Shown: piece after piece, positions 1-7,933 of the stretch
Numbering within the stretch: position 1 is the stretch's first letter
How the letters are laid out: each line of letters opens with the position of its first letter
Made by a program: the position numbers and the translations under genes
Notes under the pieces: generated by a model
Told to the model about the DNA's origin: nothing
Seen by the model: only the letters and a program-made list of their open reading frames with translations
The model's database searches: none
NCBI GenBank assembly: GCA_034111085.1
Contig: JAWUXZ010000016.1
Span: forward strand, 1-37,271
Length of the DNA stretch: 37,271 nt
Direction: 5' to 3'
From: Dinoroseobacter sp034111085
GTDB lineage: Bacteria; Pseudomonadota; Alphaproteobacteria; Rhodobacterales; Rhodobacteraceae

Positions 1-388
1 CCTCAATAGGGCAGTCCGGGCCGGCGATCCCGCGACTTTAGGCCAGAGATTTGCCCGGCAATCTAGGCAACTCACAAGTCCATCTACTCGTCTATTTCCA
101 GAAAATCACAAATCTGGTGTTCACTCCACCCGAGGTCACCACTAGCCCATGCCCTTACGGTAATGGTGTGGCAGCCGCGACGCCGCGCGAAACGACTCAA
201 CCGCCAGCTTCCTACGCTTACCGGTTATTCGCGCGCCACGCAGCGAACGACCGCTTCCCGCCCTACTTCCGAAATGCGCATGGCGCAGCATCGGTCACTT
301 CGGGCGCTTTGCTCGAACGGCGGCTGTACGGAAATGAACCTCAGAGTAAACGGACCCTAGCCAAAGGCGAGACCGCGCACAAACCGCT
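1..388. other. Region without a supportable gene, left edge of the integrated element
   Basis: No coding region is supported here. An open frame on the plus strand (51-392) has no recognisable domain, runs through Pro/Arg-rich sequence and ends opposite the stop of the integrase, so it is treated as chance. No tRNA cloverleaf and no copy of the tRNA-Ser 3' end is visible. It could be non-coding flank of the element or chromosome just outside it. Confidence 0.4.
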
Positions 389-1411
389 TTAGGCTGGTTT
401 CAACTTCTTGATCAGGTCTTCTTTGCGCTGTTTCGTGATGGGCAGATATGACCCCATCGTGACCGCCATGTTCTCATGACCGATGTTCATGCCCCATGCC
501 TTGAACTCTTCCACAGTGGCGCAACGGTCATTCGCCATCTTGATCAATGTCGTGCGAAAAGCGTGGGGCGTATATTGCGGCAACTGCACCATCGCAAAGG
601 CATTGCGGATGATCTTGTTAAGCGGCGTTGTGGTGGCAAACGGGTCACGCGACAGCCCCACCTTTTGAAAGCCACCTGTTTCTGCCAGCCCCATCTGTGC
701 CTTGGGGAACAGCGCATCGGTGTCGCCAAAGAACTTTTCCGTTCGCAGATATTTCACCCATGCCGTGAAGCACTCAAGATAGGCAGGATCGACAGGCATG
801 AACACTGTGTCGATGTATTTGGCAGCCTTTGTGTTCACCTCACGCGGGTCTTGGAACACCTTGCCATTGAACAGGTCGATATGTTTGAGCCTGAGGGACG
901 CCACAGCCCCCACACGCGCCCCTGTGAGCATGAAGAACGCAAACAGCGCCTTGTCCCGCATATCAAACTCGGTCGCCTTGGGCATGGCTTGGAAGGCATG
1001 GAATGCTGCCTCAGGTGACGGGCTTTGCTTCTCATTGGCGGTATGGGCAATACGTGCCGACTTGCGGTTGTTGTTAAAGTAGCGCGTGTCGCTATAGCTC
1101 AGCACCTTTTTATATCCCGACTGCCCTGCCAGCCAATGAAAGAACTTGCGCACCAGTGTCAGGGTGGCATCCACCGTCGAATGGCTCAAGGGTTGCCCGC
1201 GTTGGTTTTTTGCTTGGGAAAGGTAGATCTTGAATTTAGCGGCTTGGTCGATATGAAACCGCTTGAACGGCTTAAACCCTATGGATTGCTCAAACTTCAG
1301 GACTGCTGCTAAAACCTTATCCGTGGACTTGGCATCCAGCCCATCCGCTTCCTCAAGATGGAAGACATATTTGCGCTTCATCCGCTCGTTTTCTTCAACT
1401 ACTTTTCTCAT
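389..1411 (-). CDS. Tyrosine recombinase / site-specific integrase (second integrase of the element)
   Basis: A 340-aa tyrosine recombinase that would cut and rejoin DNA through a 3'-phosphotyrosine. The C-terminal catalytic domain shows Arg166 in TGARVGA, the HxxR box HAFR (His283, Arg286), His312 in IGHE and the probable nucleophile Tyr322 in GSY. An N-terminal SAM-like DNA-binding domain spans roughly residues 30-100. The ATG at 1411 follows AAGG at a workable distance. It has no DUF4102-type N-terminus, so it is a different subfamily from the P4-type integrase at 3186-4388. Two small helix-turn-helix genes precede it in the same direction, the usual company of a mobile-element integrase. 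The stop codon sits in a small hairpin. The target site is unknown. Confidence 0.85.
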   Translation of the reverse strand: MRKVVEENERMKRKYVFHLEEADGLDAKSTDKVLAAVLKFEQSIGFKPFKRFHIDQAAKFKIYLSQAKNQRGQPLSHSTVDATLTLVRKFFHWLAGQSGYKKVLSYSDTRYFNNNRKSARIAHTANEKQSPSPEAAFHAFQAMPKATEFDMRDKALFAFFMLTGARVGAVASLRLKHIDLFNGKVFQDPREVNTKAAKYIDTVFMPVDPAYLECFTAWVKYLRTEKFFGDTDALFPKAQMGLAETGGFQKVGLSRDPFATTTPLNKIIRNAFAMVQLPQYTPHAFRTTLIKMANDRCATVEEFKAWGMNIGHENMAVTMGSYLPITKQRKEDLIKKLKPA

Positions 1412-1453
1412 GTTGCTTGCCTTCGTTTTGGGGAGGGTTGGGGCCTAAATTTC

Positions 1454-1475
1454 GAGCGGTTTAGTGGGACCGCTC
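1454..1475. other. Hairpin between the helix-turn-helix gene and the integrase
   Basis: A 7-bp perfect inverted repeat (GAGCGGT / ACCGCTC) with an 8-nt loop lies in the 105-bp gap before the integrase start. No T-run follows on either strand, so it is a poor intrinsic terminator. It could be an operator or a recombinase arm site; this is inference only. Confidence 0.4.
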
Positions 1476-1516
1476 AAAGTGTGGTTTTCAACTGGGCCTG
1501 AGGGGTTCGCTTAGGC

Positions 1517-1936
1517 TCAAGACATGCCCTTGGTGGTGATCTCATAAATTTGGCCAAACCTCCCCAAGTCACCCTTACCCACAAACCGCTGCAAGCCCCC
1601 CTCACACGCCCCACACAGCCCTGTAAGCCGCCCTCTTGTGTCGTTGATAGGAATGTAGTCGACCATCGACCAAAGCGGCTTTTGGGGCGTCTTGCACCTG
1701 AAGCAGTACATTTGATCCACGCCCATTTTGACGGACTTCTTGGCCTGTTTGTCCTCAAGATACCGGATCAATTCAGCGCCCAAAATGTAGTGAGGTGTGC
1801 TTGCAGTCATCACCTGCAAACCACTAGGCCGCCATGAGCGCACGGTATGAGGTGTGACACCCAAATCACCGCCCGCTTCTTCATAGGTGTACAGGCGGTG
1901 TTTTTTGATTTTGCGTGTCGAGACACGCTTGGCCAT
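1517..1936 (-). CDS. Small helix-turn-helix protein with a four-cysteine (zinc-ribbon-like) C-terminus
   Basis: A 139-aa protein of two parts. Residues about 15-60 read as a MerR/AlpA-like helix-turn-helix (YTYEEAGGDLGVTPHTVRSW). The C-terminal half carries two CxxC pairs, CFRC and CGAC, about 30 residues apart, which is a plausible zinc ribbon. The start overlaps the stop of the upstream HTH gene by one base (TGATG), so the two are probably translationally coupled. Position between an excisionase-like gene and an integrase suggests a transcriptional or recombination-directionality role in the mobile element. The exact family is not recognised, so the function is inference. Confidence 0.65.
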   Translation of the reverse strand: MAKRVSTRKIKKHRLYTYEEAGGDLGVTPHTVRSWRPSGLQVMTASTPHYILGAELIRYLEDKQAKKSVKMGVDQMYCFRCKTPQKPLWSMVDYIPINDTRGRLTGLCGACEGGLQRFVGKGDLGRFGQIYEITTKGMS

Positions 1937-2148
1937 CAGACCGGCCCACCCTTGGAAGGCTCAACGCGCTGGGCTTCGGCCCAAGCGTTCAGGTCATCCC
2001 CCCGATAGATGATCTTGCGGCCAAGCCGATAGAAGGCAGGTCCCATGCCTTTGTGACGCCATTGGGCCAGCTTGTCGCGGTCGCCTATAAGATTGAGTTC
2101 TTTGTCGCCAAGAACGTAGTTGCGGTTTTGATCGAATAGCGCTGCCAT
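1936..2148 (-). CDS. AlpA/excisionase-like helix-turn-helix protein
   Basis: A 70-aa basic protein with one winged HTH-like motif (residues about 18-60: DKLAQWRHKGMGPAFYRLGRK, then IIYRGDDLNAWAEAQ). This is the usual pattern of the AlpA/Xis-like helix-turn-helix proteins carried by phages and integrative elements. The ATG at 2148 is preceded by AAAGGG, a good ribosome site. The stop overlaps the start of the 139-aa HTH gene, so the pair is probably one operon. Likely role: excisionase or activator of the nearby integrase. That is inferred from family and context. Confidence 0.7.
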   Translation of the reverse strand: MAALFDQNRNYVLGDKELNLIGDRDKLAQWRHKGMGPAFYRLGRKIIYRGDDLNAWAEAQRVEPSKGGPV

Positions 2149-2279
2149 GTTGTGCCCTTTGGGTTGTCAATCATGGCTCTGAATTATGGGCATTTCTCAA
2201 GGGTTGGATACAGTACAGATTCTTTGGCTAGCCGCATCACATATTTTCACCACCTAGCTATCCAGCTTGCTCTATCAGC

Positions 2280-2299
2280 AAAACCGCTTAGCCGGTTTT
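2280..2299 (-). terminator. Possible intrinsic terminator at the end of the 304-aa gene
   Basis: A perfect 7-bp inverted repeat AAAACCG/CGGTTTT with a 6-nt loop. The stop codon of the upstream gene lies inside the loop and the 3' arm ends in four T on the minus strand. The stem is only moderately GC-rich, so efficiency is uncertain. Confidence 0.45.
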
Positions 2300-3202
2300 T
2301 CCGAAAATCGAATAGTATGTTGCGCGGTATTCAGGGTCGCTTGCGAAGACTGTAAGGTACTGCTCCAACTGTCCGCCGCCCTGTGACCACAACTTTGGAT
2401 TTTCCTTGGACGCGTCTTCTAGCGCTAGCCTTGCTACGTCTAAGGGCTTCAATCTCGAAAGTGCGGCGTTTGTAGCGGCTAGTCCGACGATATGTCCAAA
2501 CAGGTGTTCAACCCGCTCTATCTTCCGGTCTTTGGACTTCCCCTTTTTCCCTCGTTCGGCATAGCTGCGCTCATATGCTTGAGCCTTCACGGCATCAGGC
2601 TCCAAAGTCGCATAGTTCTGGGCACTCGAAAATATTCGCCCAACTGAGAACCCTATCTCAAAAATCTCGCGCCTCGCTTCATCATCTTCAAAACACGCGT
2701 CGAGCACCTTCAAAAGCTGTAGCGCAGCAAGAATATCAATTTCCATCCGGCTCATTGATCGAGAAGGGTCGAACGCATCAGCCGAAACCCTCAAGTTCTC
2801 CGCCAGGTCATGCAAGTGTTTCAATTCTAACGCGCATTCCGGCACATTATTGCTTAAGACATGATTGACACAACCAGACACCGTTCCAAAAAGATCGTCA
2901 AAGTGATCCGACCTAATCAAGATACGGCGAACATTTCTGCCAGACTGACGGATCGCAATAATATGACCATCGAACTCACCGCTCGGTGTAAAAAACAGAA
3001 CATCAACTTTGTCCGTGGGAACAACTAGCGGCCCATGTTCGAGGATAGACGCATAAAGCTCGTCGAAGGTTTCGTAGACTTTTTGAGGTCTGTGGCCATC
3101 CTTGAAAACCTGGCCTCGCATTGATTGCTCTTCGTCGACCCAATGAATCATCTCCAAATTTGATATCGTATTCTCTTTTTCTTCCTCAGATGACGCGCCC
3201 AA
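2288..3202 (-). CDS. Unrecognised 304-aa protein coupled to the P4-type integrase
   Basis: I do not recognise this protein. It is 304 aa, largely soluble, with no signal peptide or clear membrane segment. It has an acidic N-terminus, a mixed alpha/beta stretch at about 40-110 and a helical C-terminal half with a basic patch (RGKKGKSKDRKIER, about 220-235). The TTG start at 3202 is chosen because GGAGAGG lies 9 nt upstream, whereas the next ATG (3151) has GGAG directly against it, too close to work. The 5' end overlaps the 3' end of the integrase by 17 bp, so the two are co-transcribed and probably translationally coupled. AT-richer stretches than in the flanking chromosome suggest transferred cargo. 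A defence, addiction or element-maintenance role is possible but not shown. Confidence 0.65.
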   Translation of the reverse strand: MGASSEEEKENTISNLEMIHWVDEEQSMRGQVFKDGHRPQKVYETFDELYASILEHGPLVVPTDKVDVLFFTPSGEFDGHIIAIRQSGRNVRRILIRSDHFDDLFGTVSGCVNHVLSNNVPECALELKHLHDLAENLRVSADAFDPSRSMSRMEIDILAALQLLKVLDACFEDDEARREIFEIGFSVGRIFSSAQNYATLEPDAVKAQAYERSYAERGKKGKSKDRKIERVEHLFGHIVGLAATNAALSRLKPLDVARLALEDASKENPKLWSQGGGQLEQYLTVFASDPEYRATYYSIFGKTG

Positions 3203-4388
3203 TAGATATTACCTCTCCAACTTTGCCGGATACGAACTGCGACCAACGTTCCATAAGTGCCCGCCGCTTGTCCAACAAATCAGACCGCGCATAGGCCCGC
3301 TCAACATCGGACCCAACCCTATGCGACAAGCTCATTTCGGCAACCTCGCGCGGTGCGTCAGCAACTTCTGAGGCCCAATCGCGGAACGTCGAGCGGAACC
3401 CGTGGACGGTGACACCTTGGACGTTCATCCGGCGCAAGAGCATCAACATCGACATATTGGACAGCGGCTTGTGTCTTTGCTGGCCCTCGAACACATATTC
3501 GGACTTCAACGCTTTCAGAGGCTCAATGATCGCCAGCATTTCATCAGTCAGCGGAACGCGGTGTTTTTCGCCCGTTTTCATCCGCTCCTCTGGGCAGGTC
3601 CACAACCGCGCGTCGAAGTCGATCTCTTCCCAGCGCATCCCCAAGACTTCGCTGGTTCGTGATCCAGTTAGGCAGGTGAAGCGCAGGGCATTGGCCGACA
3701 TAGCATTGCGTCGCTTGAGGTCTGCATAGAAGGCAGGCACGTCCTGCCAGCGCATCGCCTTGTGGTGTTTGGGCTTGGTCTTCACCTTTGGCAACGCGCC
3801 CGCGTCCTTGATTCCTGTGACGGGGTTCTCGCCAGACCGGAAGCCCTTCGACTTCGCTACATCCAGCACTGTCTTGATTCGCTGGGCCAGCCGCTTGGCG
3901 GTTTCGTGCTTTTCTGTCCAGATTGGCGACAGACACATCATCACTTCGGGCTGGTCGATACTGTCCAGCGGCATCCGCCCGATCTTGGGGAAGGCATAGT
4001 CGCGCAGGGTGTTGATCCATTGCTGGCCATGCTTGGCGTTCTTCCATGTCGGCATCCGGTCGATATGCACCTGCTGGGCGAACTCCTCAAACGTCGGAAT
4101 CTCACGCTTTGCGTTGAAACGCGGGTTCAGCCCCTGCTTGGCCATGCGCCGATACTCGAGCGCCCGTTCGCGGGCTTGGTTGATCGTGACAATATCAGCC
4201 CCGCCCAAGCCAAAGTCGGTGCGCAATGGTGCGCCCTTCTTGTTCTTAGCGCCCTTTACCACCACACGAACAATCCAGCGACGTGCACCGGACGGATCAA
4301 CAACCAGATACAACCCGTTGCCATCCCCATGACGACCAGCGCCTAGGTTCTCGACCAACTTTTTCGTTAGCTTACCAGATATTGCCAT
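3186..4388 (-). CDS. P4-type tyrosine integrase (DUF4102 N-terminus), tRNA-Ser-associated
   Basis: This integrase inserts genetic elements at tRNA 3' ends. The N-terminus (GDGNGLYLVVDPSGARRWIV) is the DUF4102 domain of P4-family integrases. It is followed by a core-binding domain and a C-terminal catalytic domain showing TGSRTSEVLGMRWEEID (first Arg), HGFRSTFRDWA (HxxR), LSHRVGSDVERAYARSD (His and nucleophile Tyr). I chose the ATG at 4388 (MAISGKLT) because P4 integrases begin close to this motif; an ATG at 4409 and a TTG at 4418 are alternatives, none with a strong ribosome site. It reads away from the tRNA-Ser gene 150 bp upstream, the standard layout of a tRNA-targeted island. Its 3' end overlaps the unknown 304-aa gene. 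Confidence 0.92.
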   Translation of the reverse strand: MAISGKLTKKLVENLGAGRHGDGNGLYLVVDPSGARRWIVRVVVKGAKNKKGAPLRTDFGLGGADIVTINQARERALEYRRMAKQGLNPRFNAKREIPTFEEFAQQVHIDRMPTWKNAKHGQQWINTLRDYAFPKIGRMPLDSIDQPEVMMCLSPIWTEKHETAKRLAQRIKTVLDVAKSKGFRSGENPVTGIKDAGALPKVKTKPKHHKAMRWQDVPAFYADLKRRNAMSANALRFTCLTGSRTSEVLGMRWEEIDFDARLWTCPEERMKTGEKHRVPLTDEMLAIIEPLKALKSEYVFEGQQRHKPLSNMSMLMLLRRMNVQGVTVHGFRSTFRDWASEVADAPREVAEMSLSHRVGSDVERAYARSDLLDKRRALMERWSQFVSGKVGEVISIGRVI

Positions 4389-4539
4389 TTCAGAAGTACC
4401 ACGTTCCATACCACCCAAGGAACGAATATAGACGTAACCGAAGAAAACTCAAGGCAATCAACAAAGCGGCTAAGAGCCAACAAAATAAAGCGAAAGGGCC
4501 GCCCAAGGCGACCCAATCAAACTAACAAAAATGGTATGG

Positions 4540-4629
4540 TGGCGGACAGACAGGGATTCGAACCCTGGAGACGGTCACCCGCCTACACACTTTCCAGGCG
4601 TGCGCCTTCGACCACTCGGCCACCTGTCC
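4540..4629 (-). tRNA. tRNA-Ser (anticodon GGA)
   Basis: Read on the minus strand: acceptor arms GGACAGG/TCTGTCC, discriminator G and an encoded CCA. The D-arm starts TGGCCGAGTGG, the anticodon stem is CACGC/GTGTG with loop CTGGAAA (anticodon GGA), there is a long variable arm as in all tRNA-Ser, and the T-arm is CAGGG-TTCGAAT-CCCTG. It reads serine codons UCC/UCU. The gene is intact, and its 3' end faces the integrase, so it is the likely attachment site of the island. Confidence 0.96.
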
Positions 4630-4639
4630 GTGCGGGCCG

Positions 4640-4667
4640 TTTAGCGAACCTTTTGGGGGATTGGCAA
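4640..4667 (-). promoter_or_regulatory. Possible sigma-70 promoter of tRNA-Ser
   Basis: On the minus strand TTGCCA is separated by 16 nt from GCTAAA, about 10 bp upstream of the mature tRNA 5' end. The match to consensus is moderate. Confidence 0.3.
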
Positions 4668-4708
4668 GGGGTTGATTTACGCTTTCTCAACGACTTGACC
4701 CTTAGTCC

Positions 4709-5419
4709 TCAGATCAGGTGCAAACTGACCCTTCGGTTCTGTCGGCCCTTCTTTTCGACCTTGCCCAACCGGACCGGCCCGATCTCGCCCGTGCGCGCCA
4801 CGGGGGTGCCTCCACACGGTTGCAGATCCACTTCGGCCTCCCCTGCCCCAATGCGGATCAGGCGCACGCGGCCTTGGCCCGTTGGTGGCTTTACGGACAT
4901 GGTTTTCACGAGGCCTGGGTTGGCTGCGAGCGCCGCATCGGTGATCCAATCTTCGGTCACGGGCAGGTCGCGGGCGATGAACTCAAGAAGTTCCCGCTCC
5001 AACGCATCCTTGTCCTCAAGCGCGTCCGGCATATTGAAATCCAGCCTGCCTTTGTCGGCCCCAATCGACCCGCCTGTCACGGGAAGCGGGATCACGACCG
5101 ACAGCAAATGGAGTGCTGTGTGGACGCGCATGAAGCGGTGTCGGGTTGCCCAGTCCAGCTCCATGTTAACCTTCGTGCCGACCGTTGGCGCATCTGCCCC
5201 TTCGGCCAATACCAATGCCAATCCGTCCAGCGCCTTCACGGTGGTCACAACTTCTGCTGTACCACCGTCCCAGCTGAGCATGCCGCGATCGCCCGGTTGC
5301 CCGCCTCCTGTAGGGTAAAACACTGAGGCGGCTGGCACGATCCCACCCTCGGGCGTCACCGCCACCACCTCGGTTTCGCAAGCGCGCGCATATGCGTCGC
5401 GAAATAGCAGGTCGGTCAT
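4709..5419 (-). CDS. AlaX-type alanyl-tRNA editing protein with an altered zinc site
   Basis: A free-standing editing domain related to the AlaRS editing region, which hydrolyses Ser-tRNA(Ala) or Gly-tRNA(Ala). At 236 aa it has the AlaX-M layout: an N-terminal beta-rich glycine motif (YPTGGGQPGD, residues 35-44), the zinc box HTALH (His100, His104), and CGGTPVARTGEIG (Cys202). AlaX and AlaRS normally have CxxxH here; position 206 is Pro (codon CCC), so the fourth zinc ligand is missing. The rest of the C-terminus (GEIGPVRLGKVEKKGRQNRRV) is conserved. The ATG follows the mscS-type stop directly, with no gap, so it is the last gene of the cysK-mscS-alaX run. The family assignment is firm; full editing activity is uncertain because of Pro206. 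Confidence 0.88.
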   Translation of the reverse strand: MTDLLFRDAYARACETEVVAVTPEGGIVPAASVFYPTGGGQPGDRGMLSWDGGTAEVVTTVKALDGLALVLAEGADAPTVGTKVNMELDWATRHRFMRVHTALHLLSVVIPLPVTGGSIGADKGRLDFNMPDALEDKDALERELLEFIARDLPVTEDWITDAALAANPGLVKTMSVKPPTGQGRVRLIRIGAGEAEVDLQPCGGTPVARTGEIGPVRLGKVEKKGRQNRRVSLHLI

Positions 5420-7930
5420 CTAACTCTCCGTCTTGGGGCCTTGCAGCGCCTCGGGATTGCGCAGCCAAACATCGCGTTGCGCGAACGGGATCTCGATCCC
5501 CTCGGCCTCGAACCGCCCAGCAATCGCATGGTTGAGGTCAGACTGCACTGCCAACATCCAATTGATATCGCGCAAGATCGCGCGGATCTCGAAATCAAGA
5601 CTGTCTGCCCCGAATCCTCGGAAATGCACTGCAGGCGGCGGCCTCAAGATCACCATCGGATGGGCCTCGGCGATCTCGCGCAAAATCCGTTCTATCCGTC
5701 TGGTGTCGTTTCCATAGGCCACGCCAATGGGCACAATCACCCGGCCGGTCAGGTTGCCGCGTGTCCAGTTTGTCACCATTCCCGAGATCAGATCAGCGTT
5801 GGGCACGATCACATCGGTACGGTCAAACGTCTCGATCCGGGTAGAGCGCACGGAGATGTCGCGCACAAAGCCCATGGTGCCATTGACCTCGATCCAGTCG
5901 CCCTCTGCCACTGGACGCTCGATAAGTAAGATGATGCCGGCCACAAAGTTCGACACGATGGTTTGCAAGCCAAAACCGATGCCAATCGACAACGCACCCG
6001 CAACCAGCGCGAGGTTGCTCAGATCGATCCCTGCGGCCGTAATCGCCACTAAGGCCGCCAAGAACACCCCGACATAGCCAAGCCCCGAGATCAGCGCGAC
6101 CTGCCCGCCGGGATCGATTTTGGTCTTCGGCAACACGGTTGTGCGCAACGCGCCCTGAACCAGACGTGTGGCCGCAAACAGGGCCGCAAATACCACAGCA
6201 AAGGTCAAGAAGTTCGACGGCGAGATACGTGCGCCACCGAATGACACACCGACCAAGAAGCGCGTCCAAAGCTCGGTCAGGTCCGACACCCGCACGCCCC
6301 AGATCAGCGCAAACAGCGGAAGCGCACCCAGCCAGAAAACGACATCCACAAGGATTGGCCAGAGAGCTGTTTGCACGGCCTCGGGCGAGACATTGCGGAT
6401 CGCGCCGTAGATTTGGCGCGTAAGGCGGTTCAGGACCATCAAGATCCACAAAAGGCCGAGCGAGGTCAGCATCGGGAAGATCAGGAACGCGGCGAGTGCT
6501 GCGTATCCGATAGCCGCCGCGATTGGCGAGAAAATAGCAATACCGACGCAAGCGCGCCCAATGACCCGCTCGACCGAGCGGCGCAAACTCGCCTCCGCGC
6601 CCGGATCAATCCCATGGCTCGGTGCGGGAATGCCGCCTTCTTCGGGGTCGAGGATGTCTTCTTCCTCAACAGCGTCCTGCTGACCGTCATCGGACTTGCC
6701 CGCATGCTTGAGCAAAATGAAACCGATGCGCAGCAAAAACAGCGCGCCGAGCGCGATCAACACGCCTTCGATCACCGCTGCCGCACCCGGGGCGTAGCTT
6801 TCAAAGGCTATAACTTCGTGGAACAGATGCTCTAGCGCCAACACGAGGCCGATCATGCTGGCATAGAACCGCCCCTCGCGCAGAACTGGTACACTGAGGT
6901 CAAAATACGGTGTGCGGGCCGAGAAAACTTGCCCACCAAGCCAGCGTGCAGAAAAGAAGATCAGCGCGAAAAACGGTACTTGGTCGAGGATGAAGCTGCC
7001 GCGCGCCCCCAAAAGACCCGTAGCGGTCAGGGCCGCCACCAACGCCAGAATGCCAACATACGGCACAAGAATTTCGCCGAGCGACGCCAGCAAGGTCGCA
7101 ATGGGCTGGCCGCGCACGTCTTGTCGCGCCAGCCATCTGGTCAAAAGCCCAACCCAATGGCGCCCGCGGGCCACAATAACGATGGCCAGCAGCAAGAACA
7201 GCAGCGTCTCCAGCCAGCCTTCGTCGCCATTCGGCCCGGTCATCGGCGAAATGGCCAAGCGCGAGGATTCCGACCAGATATTTGTTGCCGTTGATTGGAG
7301 TGCGCTTAACGCCTCGCCCCATGCCACATAAGACAAGGGCGTCGGGCCACGTTCCAGCAATTCTTCGGTCTGGCGGTCGCGGATGATCGCATCGATCTCG
7401 CGGATCAAACCCTCAGCACGGCGGAACGCTTCTTGGGCGCGCAGGCCCGGTGCTTGCGCGCGAACCAGTTGCTCGACGAGCTCGACGCGCCGCGCTGTAA
7501 TCTCGGGCGGCTCAACCAGAGTGAAAACGGGCGCGGATTCTGGCGGGGCGGTGCTTTCTTGAGCAAGCGCATCGCCTTCGGAGGTACCATCCCCAGCGGG
7601 ATCTTCGGCCACAGGCTCGGGTGCTGATACGACTTCAGGGGCGGCACCCAACACCTCTAGCTGTGCTTGAAGCGAAGTGATCCGCGCGCTGTTGGCGGTC
7701 TCGGCCGCCGAAAAAAGCGTGCGAGATTGCACGAGCTGCGCACGCATTTCCTCCAGCGCCGGGGTCGATGCCCGCGAGGCATCCACAACCCGCTCTGCCC
7801 TTTCGGCTAAACGCGTCCAGCGGTCAAAGTCGATCTGCGGCGTGGTACTTTGCGCCAATCCCCCGGAGGCCAGCAATAGCAGCGCCAGAAGCCCCCAGCG
7901 CAGCATCCTAACAGGCGCGCGCAAAATCAT
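5420..7930 (-). CDS. Large MscS-family mechanosensitive channel with periplasmic DUF3772-like domain
   Basis: An 836-aa inner-membrane channel that would open under membrane tension to release solutes during osmotic downshock. An N-terminal signal sequence (LRWGLLALLLLASGGLAQS) is followed by a helical, Ala/Glu-rich periplasmic domain up to about residue 230, consistent with DUF3772. Many transmembrane helices follow. The MscS core begins near residue 620, with the pore helix GALSIGIGFGLQTIVSNF and VAGIILLIERPVAEGDWIEV, then the cytoplasmic beta and alpha/beta domains. Size and layout match the MscK/DUF3772 type rather than the 290-aa MscS. The start is 3 bp after the cysK stop and its stop abuts alaX, so it is in an operon. 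Confidence 0.9.
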   Translation of the reverse strand: MILRAPVRMLRWGLLALLLLASGGLAQSTTPQIDFDRWTRLAERAERVVDASRASTPALEEMRAQLVQSRTLFSAAETANSARITSLQAQLEVLGAAPEVVSAPEPVAEDPAGDGTSEGDALAQESTAPPESAPVFTLVEPPEITARRVELVEQLVRAQAPGLRAQEAFRRAEGLIREIDAIIRDRQTEELLERGPTPLSYVAWGEALSALQSTATNIWSESSRLAISPMTGPNGDEGWLETLLFLLLAIVIVARGRHWVGLLTRWLARQDVRGQPIATLLASLGEILVPYVGILALVAALTATGLLGARGSFILDQVPFFALIFFSARWLGGQVFSARTPYFDLSVPVLREGRFYASMIGLVLALEHLFHEVIAFESYAPGAAAVIEGVLIALGALFLLRIGFILLKHAGKSDDGQQDAVEEEDILDPEEGGIPAPSHGIDPGAEASLRRSVERVIGRACVGIAIFSPIAAAIGYAALAAFLIFPMLTSLGLLWILMVLNRLTRQIYGAIRNVSPEAVQTALWPILVDVVFWLGALPLFALIWGVRVSDLTELWTRFLVGVSFGGARISPSNFLTFAVVFAALFAATRLVQGALRTTVLPKTKIDPGGQVALISGLGYVGVFLAALVAITAAGIDLSNLALVAGALSIGIGFGLQTIVSNFVAGIILLIERPVAEGDWIEVNGTMGFVRDISVRSTRIETFDRTDVIVPNADLISGMVTNWTRGNLTGRVIVPIGVAYGNDTRRIERILREIAEAHPMVILRPPPAVHFRGFGADSLDFEIRAILRDINWMLAVQSDLNHAIAGRFEAEGIEIPFAQRDVWLRNPEALQGPKTES

Positions 7931-7933
7931 ATT

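Noticed and set aside
51..392. Open frame of 113 codons on the plus strand
   Set aside because: No domain or ribosome site, unusual composition, and its end overlaps the integrase stop on the other strand.
3762..4346. Open frame of 194 codons opposite the P4-type integrase
   Set aside because: The integrase motifs on the other strand are complete, so this is a shadow.
1..4540. Second attachment site repeat of the tRNA-Ser 3' end
   Set aside because: I searched by eye for gacagggattcgaa-type repeats and found only the tRNA copy; the other end must be outside the window or degraded.
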